Positions 58,094-64,000 of a stretch of DNA of 64,000 nt are shown here, in pieces. The notes below the pieces were generated by a model. The model searched no databases and was not told the origin of the DNA. It was given only the letters and a program-made list of their open reading frames with translations. The DNA is from Embleya hyalina. Its GTDB lineage: Bacteria; Actinomycetota; Actinomycetes; Streptomycetales; Streptomycetaceae. The number at the start of each line of letters is the position of its first letter. The stretch's first letter is position 1. A program made the position numbers and the translations under genes. The DNA lies in contig NZ_BIFH01000017.1 of the NCBI RefSeq assembly GCF_003967355.1, positions 395,065 to 459,064 of the forward strand, in the 5' to 3' direction.

Positions 58094-58864
58094 CTACTTG
58101 GTCAGGCCGACGGCCGGCGGGGGGTCGTCCGGGTCCGCGTCGGGCGCGGCCGGGAAGGCGGCCGAGGATCCGGCCGGTGAGTCCGGCGCTGCCGGCGCCT
58201 CGATCACGGCCATGATCCCGGTCTCGGTTTCCGCCTCGACCCCGGCCCGGTGCGCGCCCCCGGCACGGGACGCGGCCTCGACGTCGGCCCCGGTCTCGAT
58301 GTCGGTCTCGACGCCGGTCCCGGTCTCGACGTCCGACTCGACGCCCGTCTCGAAGCCGGTCCCGGATCCGACGCCGGTCCCCAAGTCGGTCCCGGTCCGG
58401 GAGTCGGCCCCGCCCGGCTCGACGCCGGACTCGACGTCGGCCCCGGCCTCGACGCCGGGCCGGACGTCCGTTCCGAGACCCGCGGCGGCCTCGAATCCGG
58501 CCTTCGGCTCCGGCTTCGTCCCGGGGTCCTCATCGAGCGCGCCGCCGTGCTCCTCGTGCTCCTCGTGCCCCTCCCGGCCCACGAACGCCGTACCGCCCGG
58601 CTCCGACGCCGTCACCGGCGCGAAGAACGCGGCCGGCGGCGTGGGAGCGGCCGGCTCCGCATCGGATCGGCCGGTCGGCAACATCGACCACAGCGCCCCG
58701 GCGAGGCCCGCCAGGCCCACTCCGATCGCCGCGGTGGCCAGCGACCACTCGGGGCTCATCAGCGCGTGTCCGCCCGCCCGCAGCAGATACGCGATCGCGA
58801 TGGCGGTGAACACCACACCCGCGATCAGGGCCATCGGGTCGAAGCGCCGCCTGTTCGTCCTCAT
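58094..58864 (-). CDS. Small membrane protein with long Gly/Thr/Glu/Asp-rich repeat tail
   Basis: A 256-residue protein. Two hydrophobic helices near the N-terminus (ALIAGVVFTAIAIAYLLRAG; LATAAIGVGLAGLAGALWSML) precede an acidic, low-complexity tail (residues about 90-235) of repeats such as GTGVETDIETGADVE. The DNA carries matching imperfect direct repeats. The first 65 residues resemble actinobacterial membrane proteins found next to PspC genes; the tail is unusual. ATG 58864 has GGAGGG nine bases upstream. It follows the PspC gene by 73 bp on the same strand. The function is unknown. Confidence 0.72.
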   Translation of the reverse strand: MRTNRRRFDPMALIAGVVFTAIAIAYLLRAGGHALMSPEWSLATAAIGVGLAGLAGALWSMLPTGRSDAEPAAPTPPAAFFAPVTASEPGGTAFVGREGHEEHEEHGGALDEDPGTKPEPKAGFEAAAGLGTDVRPGVEAGADVESGVEPGGADSRTGTDLGTGVGSGTGFETGVESDVETGTGVETDIETGADVEAASRAGGAHRAGVEAETETGIMAVIEAPAAPDSPAGSSAAFPAAPDADPDDPPPAVGLTK

Positions 58865-58937
58865 CGGGATCCGCCCTCCATCCGGGTCACGCCGTTCCTC
58901 GGTGTCCTGCGCGGGTCCACCCGCTCGAGCGACGCGC

Positions 58938-60233
58938 TCATCGCGGCAACCGTCCGTGGTCGTCGTACAGCAGTTCCACCTGGCCCAGGCCGACCTCCAG
59001 GTCCAGCGTGATCGTGCCGCGCTCCGGCCCCGCGATCGGCTCCACCGTCTCGCTCCGGTCCGGCCGCCAGCCGTCGTCGCGACCGCTCATCGTGCGGACG
59101 TCACCGACGTCGGAGCGGCCCTTGAACACCACCCTGACGTCCTTGGGCACCCACACCTGGATCTGCCCGGCGCCCACCGTGGCCTTGACCGTCGCCGCGC
59201 GGGCCGGCCCCAGGTCGAGGGTACGCAGGTCCAGGTCCAGGTCGCCGCCGCCGAGGTGGTACGACGCGGGCAGTGCCGCGACCGAGGTCGGCGTGTAGGT
59301 GCGCTCCCCCCACGGCCCGGTCAGCGGCACGGTGATCGCGGTGAGTCCGGCGAGCAGCGCGGTGAGCGCGAGGGCGGGCAGGATCAGCAGCCGGGCCCGG
59401 CCGAACCAGGTGCCCGCGAGCAGGCCCAGGCCGACGACGCCGAGCACGATGGCCACCGCGACGGTGAACGTCACGTCGACCGTGTCGGTGCGGTTGAACA
59501 CCCACAGCAGGCCGCCGACCATCGTGGCCACCGACAGCGTGGCCAGCGCCACGTACGAGCGCGGACGCTTCGCGGGCCTGCCCGGCTCGGCCGCGACCGG
59601 CTTCGCGGGCGGTTGCCCACCCTCCGGCGCCGAGCCGCCACCGGGCACCTGCCACCACATCGGCGGTCCCGGCGCGGTGTCGCCGGCCGGGACGGTGTCG
59701 ACCGGCGCGGGAGCGCTCGCCATCGCCGCGACCCCCGCCGTTCGCGCGGCGGCCTCGGACCTGCGTTTCGTGTCGGTCCAGACCATGAACAGGACCACGG
59801 CGGTGATCATCATCAGCGGGACCGACGGGCCGAAGCCCGAGTCCAGGTACGTGAAGAACAAGGCGACCCCCATCACGGCGACCACGGTGGCGGCCGTCGC
59901 CCCGCGGTCGAACTTCCCGGCGAGCACCCGGCGCAGCACCGGCTGCTCCTCTCCACGGGCCGGGATCAACAGCCAGCCCAGGCTGTACACCAGTACGCCC
60001 ACCCCGCCGAAGAGCGACAGCACCGCGAAGACGATGCGGAAGATCACCGGATCGAGGCCGAAATGCTCGCCGAGGCCGCCGCACACGCCGGAGACCATGC
60101 GGTCGTCGACGCTGCGCAGGAGCTGGGGTCGAGTGGTCGTCGTCGTGGGCGCCGCGGACGACCCCGGAGGGCCGCCCGGGACGTCGCCGGCCCGGTTGCC
60201 GGCCGAGACACCGGGTTTCATGTCGTCGTTCAT
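58938..60233 (-). CDS. PspC-domain membrane protein with LiaF-like C-terminus
   Basis: A 431-residue protein. The N-terminal PspC domain (LLRSVDDRMVSGVCGGLGEHFGLDPVIFRIVFAVLSLFGG) is followed by several transmembrane helices. The C-terminal region (LGGGDLDLDLRTLDLGPARA, VGAGQIQVWVPKDVRVVFKG, LDLEVGLGQVELLYD) reads as short beta-strand repeats like LiaF/DUF2154. In Gram-positive bacteria such proteins sense cell-envelope stress and hold back a two-component system. ATG 60233 lies 133 bases from the divergent histidine kinase start, with palindromes between them. A role as modulator of that kinase is likely. Confidence 0.88.
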   Translation of the reverse strand: MNDDMKPGVSAGNRAGDVPGGPPGSSAAPTTTTTRPQLLRSVDDRMVSGVCGGLGEHFGLDPVIFRIVFAVLSLFGGVGVLVYSLGWLLIPARGEEQPVLRRVLAGKFDRGATAATVVAVMGVALFFTYLDSGFGPSVPLMMITAVVLFMVWTDTKRRSEAAARTAGVAAMASAPAPVDTVPAGDTAPGPPMWWQVPGGGSAPEGGQPPAKPVAAEPGRPAKRPRSYVALATLSVATMVGGLLWVFNRTDTVDVTFTVAVAIVLGVVGLGLLAGTWFGRARLLILPALALTALLAGLTAITVPLTGPWGERTYTPTSVAALPASYHLGGGDLDLDLRTLDLGPARAATVKATVGAGQIQVWVPKDVRVVFKGRSDVGDVRTMSGRDDGWRPDRSETVEPIAGPERGTITLDLEVGLGQVELLYDDHGRLPR

Positions 60234-60282
60234 GGGTCCATCGTGGCGTGCGCGCGGCCCCGTTCCCATCGGGCTCCGCCCT

Positions 60283-60330
60283 GGTCGACCCCTGGTCCGA
60301 CCCTGAGGGGGAATCAGGGTCGAGCCCTGA
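60283..60330. promoter_or_regulatory. Overlapping palindromes between the divergent PspC genes
   Basis: GGTCGACC at 60283-60290 is a perfect palindrome. ACCCTGA at 60300-60306 is inverted as TCAGGGT at 60314-60320, and TCAGGG (60314-60319) pairs again with CCCTGA (60325-60330). The shared half-sites suggest operators bound by a dimer, most likely the LuxR-type regulator encoded downstream. Confidence 0.6.
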
Positions 60331-60366
60331 TGCGCCCGGGCTTGCCGGCGTGTGACGATCGGTCGT

Positions 60367-61626
60367 GTGACCGCCGTATATCCGCCCCCCGCCGCGCCGA
60401 ACCGGCCCGCGTACCCGACACCGAAGCTCCGCCGCGCCGCGTCCCACCGGTTCGCCGGCGGCGTCGCGCGCGGCCTGGCCGAGCACCTCGGCGTCGAGGT
60501 GGTGGTCCTGCGGGTCGCCTTCGTCGCGCTCGCGTTCTTCGCGGGCCTGGGCGTGGTCATGTACGCGGCCTTCTGGATCTTCGTACCGCAGAGCGTGGGC
60601 ACCGCCGCCCCGCCGAGCCGCGAGCGCGGTCGGGAGCGGCATCAGGCGCTCGCGCTGATCATCGTGCTGATCGCGGCGACCATGCTCACCGGGCTCGGGA
60701 CCGACACCGACACCGGCTCCGGCGACTGGTTGTGGCCGCTGCTCGTGGCCGGGCCCGGGGTGATCCTGCTGTGGCGTCAGGCCGACGAGTCGCAGCGGCA
60801 GCGCTGGTTCTCGCTGGACGGGCGCAGCCGGGTGGCGGGTTGGCTGCGCGCCCTGATCGGCGCCACGCTGGTGGTCGCGGGCCTGATCTTCTTCTCGCTC
60901 GGCCGCGGCGGCATCGGCGACGCGCTGGCCGCGATGCGCGGGGCGGGCCTGCTCCTGGTCGGCCTGCTGGTCATCTTCGGTCCGTATCTGCTGCGACAGA
61001 CCCGCGAATTGGGCGCCGAGCGCCGGGCCCGCATCCGGGCCCAGGAGCGGGCCGAGGTGGCCGCGCACGTGCACGACTCGGTGCTGCACACGCTGACCCT
61101 GATCCAGCGCCAGGTGGAGGACCCGCGCGAGGTGGCCCGGTTGGCCCGGGCGCAGGAGCGCGAGCTGCGGGCCTGGTTGTACCGCCCCGACGGCGAGGAG
61201 CCGGACCGCACCTTCGCCGCCGCGCTGCGCGGGGTCGCCGCGGAGGTGGAGGACGCGCACGGGGTGTCGATCGAGATCGTGTGCGTGGGCGACTGCCCGG
61301 TCGACGACCGGCTCTCCGCGCTGATCGCCGCCGCGCGCGAGGCGATGGTCAACGCGGCGAAGTACGCGGGCGGCGCGGCGATCTCGGTGTTCGGCGAGGC
61401 CGACGAGGACATGGTCACGGTGTTCGTCCGCGACCGCGGGCCCGGTTTCGACCCGGACTCCGTACCCGCCGACCGGCTGGGTGTGCGAGAGTCCGTGCTC
61501 GGGCGCATGCGCCGCAACGGGGGCGCCGCGAACATCCGCAGCGAACCCGGCGAGGGCACCGAGGTCGAGCTGGAGATGCGCCGCGCCGACGCCGGCCGGT
61601 CCGCTGTGGGAAGGACGAACACGTGA
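60367..61626 (+). CDS. PspC-domain sensor histidine kinase
   Basis: About 419 residues. The N-terminus carries a PspC domain (AASHRFAGGVARGLAEHLGVEVVVLRVAF) rather than a usual sensor. About four to five helices follow, then HisKA_3 dimerisation with the phospho-His in AAHVHDSVLHTLTLIQ, and a HATPase_c domain (EAMVNAAKYAGGAAISVF, VFVRDRGPGFDPDSV, GTEVELEM). It is a NarL-type kinase for the adjacent regulator. GTG 60367 is used; the GTG at 60352 is also possible and neither has a good ribosome site, so a leaderless message is likely. Its stop overlaps the regulator start by four bases (GTGA). Confidence 0.9.
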   Translation: MTAVYPPPAAPNRPAYPTPKLRRAASHRFAGGVARGLAEHLGVEVVVLRVAFVALAFFAGLGVVMYAAFWIFVPQSVGTAAPPSRERGRERHQALALIIVLIAATMLTGLGTDTDTGSGDWLWPLLVAGPGVILLWRQADESQRQRWFSLDGRSRVAGWLRALIGATLVVAGLIFFSLGRGGIGDALAAMRGAGLLLVGLLVIFGPYLLRQTRELGAERRARIRAQERAEVAAHVHDSVLHTLTLIQRQVEDPREVARLARAQERELRAWLYRPDGEEPDRTFAAALRGVAAEVEDAHGVSIEIVCVGDCPVDDRLSALIAAAREAMVNAAKYAGGAAISVFGEADEDMVTVFVRDRGPGFDPDSVPADRLGVRESVLGRMRRNGGAANIRSEPGEGTEVELEMRRADAGRSAVGRTNT

Positions 61627-62300
61627 ACACCACCGAGACGAGTAGCGCAGCCGCCGAGGGCACGCCCCGCACCCGGGTGGTCCTCGTCGACGACCACCGG
61701 ATGTTCCGCACCGGCGTGCGCGCCGAGATCGGCGAGGCGGTCGAGGTGGTCGGCGAGGCCGACGACGTGGCGAGCGCGGTGGCCGTGGTCACCGAGACCC
61801 GCCCCGAGGTGGTTCTGCTCGACGTGCACCTGCCCGGCGGCGGTGGGGTGGAGGTGTTGCGCCGGTGCGCGTCGCTGATCCCGGCGGTGCGCTTCCTCGC
61901 GCTGTCGGTGTCGGACGCCGCGGAGGACGTGATCGGGGTGATCCGGGGCGGCGCCCGCGGCTATGTGACCAAGTCGATCACCGGCGACGAACTGATCCGC
62001 GCGATCGGCCGGGTCGGCGAGGGTGACGCGGTGTTCTCGCCGCGCCTGGCGGGCTTCGTACTGGACGCGTTCGCGGCCACCGACGTGCCGCCGATCGACG
62101 AGGACCTGGACCGGCTCACCCAGCGCGAGCGCGAGGTGCTGCGGCTGATCGCGCGCGGCTACGCCTACAAGGAGATCGCCCGCCGACTGGTCATCTCGGT
62201 CAAGACGGTGGAGACGCATGTCTCCGCCGTGCTGCGCAAGTTGCAGTTGTCCAACCGGCACGAACTGACCCGCTGGGCGACGGACCGGCGACTGGTCTGA
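61623..62300 (+). CDS. NarL/LuxR-family response regulator
   Basis: A 225-residue regulator. The receiver domain has Asp23-Asp24 in VVLVDDHRMF, the phosphoacceptor Asp67 in VVLLDVHLPG, and Lys in YVTKSITGDEL. The C-terminal LuxR helix-turn-helix is LTQREREVLRLIARGYAYKE, then IARRLVISVKTVETHVSAVL. GTG 61623 overlaps the kinase stop. With the divergent PspC protein it forms a three-part envelope-stress system. A perfect terminator follows 20 bases on. Confidence 0.95.
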   Translation: MNTTETSSAAAEGTPRTRVVLVDDHRMFRTGVRAEIGEAVEVVGEADDVASAVAVVTETRPEVVLLDVHLPGGGGVEVLRRCASLIPAVRFLALSVSDAAEDVIGVIRGGARGYVTKSITGDELIRAIGRVGEGDAVFSPRLAGFVLDAFAATDVPPIDEDLDRLTQREREVLRLIARGYAYKEIARRLVISVKTVETHVSAVLRKLQLSNRHELTRWATDRRLV

Positions 62301-62320
62301 CCCGCCGGCGACACCCGGCA

Positions 62321-62374
62321 CACACGACGGCGCCCGTCCTCGGAGACGAATCCGAGGACGGGCGCCGTCGTGTG
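62321..62374. terminator. Strong terminator after the response regulator (convergent with NlpC/P60)
   Basis: A perfect 24-bp inverted repeat: CACACGACGGCGCCCGTCCT with CGGA, loop GACGAA, then the exact complement. It is the longest perfect stem in the window and can stop both converging transcripts. Confidence 0.9.
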
Positions 62375-62396
62375 GTGTCGCGGGGTGTCCGAGGCT

Positions 62397-63482
62397 CTAG
62401 CCGGGGCGGATGGCCGCGAGGAACGGCATCGAGTCCAGCGGCGCCTTGGTCACGGTCTTGCCCGGACGCGGAGCGTGCACGATCTGGCCGTTGCCGATGT
62501 ACATGCCCACGTGGCGGTTGTCCGAGTAGAAGAACACCAGGTCGCCCGGCTGGAGGGCACTCTTGGCGATCTTGGGGCCGTCGTTGATCTGGGTCCAGGT
62601 GGTGCGGCTGAGCGAGACGTTCGCCGCCTTCCAGGACGCCTGGGTCAGGCCCGAGCAGTCGTACGAGCCGGGGCCCTCGGCGCCGGAGACGTACGGCTTG
62701 CCGATCTGTGCCAGCGCGAAGTTGATCGCGACCTGGGCCCGACCGGAGGCCGGGACGTTGGTCGCCGGCGCGTTGTCCTTGTCCTTGTCCCGCGAACTGC
62801 GGTCGTTGCCCCGCGTGGTGTCGTTCGCGTGCTCGTCCGAGTTGAGCACGTCCTCGCGCTGCTTCTCGGTGAGCGTGTTGAGCAGCCGCTGCGCCTCGGC
62901 GAGCTTGGCCTGGATGTCGGTCTTGTTCTTGTTCAGGTCGGTGCGCAGCTTCTCCAGTTCCGCGAGCTGCGAGGAGGCCTCGGTGCGGTCCTGCTGGAGA
63001 ACTCGGGCCTGCGCCGCGATCTGCTTCAGCTTCGCGGCCTGCTGGCCGTCGAGCTGGGACATCATCTGCGACTTCTGCAGGTAACCCTCGGGGTCGCCGC
63101 TGAGCGCGAGCGAGAGCGACGGCGGCAGGCCGCCACTGCGGTACTGGTTCGCCGCCAGGACGCCGATCTGGTCGCGCAGGGCGTTCAGCGCGGCCTGTTC
63201 CTCGGTGATCCGGGCCTGCGTCTGGTTCGCGGTGCCCTGCTGCTTCTCGATCTGCTCCTCGACGCCGTTGGCGGCGTCGGTGGCCTTGACCACGTCGCTG
63301 TGCAGCTGGTTGACGCGGTCCTTGGTCTGCTGGAACGACTGCGCGGGGTCCGCGCTCGCGGTGCCGGCGAAGGTCATCACGCCGGTCATCGTCGCGGCGG
63401 CGGTGACCACGGTCGCGGCGGTGCGCACGGCGGTGCGCGGCTTGGGCTTGCGGTGTTGCCCGGGTCGACGTTGGGACGCCAC
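62397..63482 (-). CDS. Secreted C40 (NlpC/P60) peptidoglycan hydrolase
   Basis: A 361-residue RipA-like protein. A signal peptide (RTAATVVTAAATMTGVMTFAGTASA) leads to a long coiled coil (residues about 50-215, Gln/Lys/Glu-rich) and a C-terminal NlpC/P60 domain. The catalytic triad is Cys276 (SYDCSGLTQ), His324 (NRHVGMYIG) and His336 (QIVHAPRPG). It cleaves D-Glu-mDAP-type bonds in peptidoglycan stems during growth or division. GTG 63482. Directly upstream lies a ydaO-type riboswitch candidate, so cyclic-di-AMP probably controls it. Confidence 0.93.
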   Translation of the reverse strand: MASQRRPGQHRKPKPRTAVRTAATVVTAAATMTGVMTFAGTASADPAQSFQQTKDRVNQLHSDVVKATDAANGVEEQIEKQQGTANQTQARITEEQAALNALRDQIGVLAANQYRSGGLPPSLSLALSGDPEGYLQKSQMMSQLDGQQAAKLKQIAAQARVLQQDRTEASSQLAELEKLRTDLNKNKTDIQAKLAEAQRLLNTLTEKQREDVLNSDEHANDTTRGNDRSSRDKDKDNAPATNVPASGRAQVAINFALAQIGKPYVSGAEGPGSYDCSGLTQASWKAANVSLSRTTWTQINDGPKIAKSALQPGDLVFFYSDNRHVGMYIGNGQIVHAPRPGKTVTKAPLDSMPFLAAIRPG

Positions 63483-63500
63483 TGGTGGCGGGTCTCCTTC

Positions 63501-63670
63501 CTCGGCCGCCTACCGGGTTAGCTGACGGGTTCGGGCGGAAGAAGGCGCCCTACGGTGCCGGAGCACCGATTCACCCCAAGGGACTGCGAGGGTCCCCGGT
63601 TCCGGCTTCGCGTCGCGACGACCGTGGTTGCCCACCGTCACCGAAACCCGTCACCGAATTCGGCGGAGGC
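63501..63670 (-). ncRNA. ydaO-yuaA (cyclic-di-AMP) riboswitch candidate upstream of the NlpC/P60 gene
   Basis: On the minus strand the leader reads CCGCCGAATTC, GGTGACGG, GGGCAACCA, then TTGGGGTGAATC, and ends with CCGAACCCGTCAGCTAACCC followed by GGTAGGCGG. The closing helix is CCGCC at the 5' side and GGCGG at the 3' side. The GTCAGCTAACCCGG block and the GGGGTGAA block are the conserved parts of this riboswitch class as I remember them in actinobacteria. It lies 19 bases before the GTG of a cell-wall hydrolase gene, the usual regulon. Confidence 0.85.
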
Positions 63671-64000
63671 GATCGTGTCGACCGGGTGGCCGACCTCGAG
63701 CCGATCGCCTGCCGCAGAACACTAGTCACACGCGTGTCAGGACCATCACCATTGGCCTTCACATTGCCAAAACTTTACCAATGTCGCCGTTTCCATCTCC
63801 GCGTATCACGGGAAAAGCGCCCTGATTCCCTAAAGTCGATCTTGATCCCTTTTGCCGATCTTTAACGGCATTCGACCGGTGCGCGAGGCGTGGACCGCCG
63901 CCGGCTAGGCTGCCGGACGGCGGCGGCGGTCTCCGCGTCGACGCCGAGAACGCCGGCCGGGTGCCCGCCGGGCGATGATCGACGAGGGGTTGTACGACGT
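63671..64000. other. AT-rich upstream region and unresolved right edge
   Basis: Bases about 63720-63870 are relatively AT-rich and should hold the promoter of the NlpC/P60 leader; boxes could not be fixed. Beyond 63870 the GC rises again. An ATG near 63977 stays open to the edge (MIDEGLYDV) but has no ribosome site, so no gene is claimed. Confidence 0.4.

Noticed and set aside
57996-62300. 1434-codon plus-strand open frame through the PspC genes
   Set aside because: Most of it is the opposite-strand shadow of the PspC and repeat-tail genes. Only its last 226 codons (61623-62300) are real, as the LuxR-type regulator.
63890-64000. Start of a gene at the right edge (MIDEGLYDV)
   Set aside because: No ribosome-binding site and too few codons to judge.

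Overview
The window is about 72-73% GC by eye, with GTG/TTG starts, purine-rich Shine-Dalgarno sites and many 1-4 base start/stop overlaps. The gene families and their order point to a streptomycete-type actinobacterium (Streptomyces, Embleya, Kitasatospora or a relative). From memory, much of 19-58 kb follows the Streptomyces coelicolor SCO48xx core order: trpS, the DacA-like carboxypeptidase with its SCO4848-type partner, mdh, DUF3017-folD, purH-purN with a PerM-like protein, sucCD, icmB and an M23 peptidase. This was not checked by alignment. No transposase, phage gene, rRNA or CRISPR array was seen.

Layout. (1) 1-8.4 kb: a sugar-nucleotide cluster. A truncated UDP-sugar 6-dehydrogenase faces a minus-strand operon of Gfo/Idh/MocA oxidoreductase, NAD epimerase, DegT aminotransferase, NeuD-type acyltransferase, second DegT aminotransferase and an MBL-Rieske hydroxylase of the NamH/CMAH type. 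Together they could make a diamino- or N-acylated uronic acid, possibly N-glycolylated. (2) 8.7-9.7 kb: a YwqJ-like deaminase toxin domain followed by a SUKH-3 immunity protein. (3) 9.8-14.2 kb: pth, rplY, prs, glmU and tRNA-Gln(UUG). (4) 14.5-18.7 kb: a fatty-acid desaturase with a TetR regulator and palindromic operator, then rocD beside a DDAH-like protein that has lost its catalytic His and Cys. (5) 19-25 kb: trpS, a 2H phosphoesterase, a BrkB-type membrane protein, a four-copy ~62 bp tandem repeat, a D,D-carboxypeptidase, an SCO4848-type membrane protein and a cytochrome P450. (6) 25.5-32 kb: MarR, ADP-ribosylglycohydrolase, an AhpD-like protein divergent from a MocR regulator, mdh, and a glutamine-synthetase-like ligase. 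(7) 32-45 kb: DUF3017-folD-FUSC, an RDD protein, purH-purN, two membrane proteins, a sigma-like protein fused to a membrane anchor, and sucCD.

(8) 45.7-54.6 kb: the most unusual block. Minus-strand genes encode a SWIM zinc-finger protein, DUF5691, a MoxR AAA ATPase, DUF5682 and a VWA protein. The last three are joined by 1-4 base overlaps. Two Uma2/DUF820 nuclease-fold genes sit in the middle; one is on the opposite strand and carries a one-base frameshift. (9) 54.7-64 kb: icmB, an M23 peptidase with a long Gly/Tyr-rich tail, a glutathionyl-hydroquinone-reductase-like enzyme, a repeat-rich membrane protein, divergent PspC genes (one a histidine kinase followed by its LuxR-type regulator) with palindromes between them, and an NlpC/P60 hydrolase behind a probable cyclic-di-AMP (ydaO-type) riboswitch.

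Starts were chosen from ribosome-binding sites, translational overlaps and family length. Functions come from motif recognition only.
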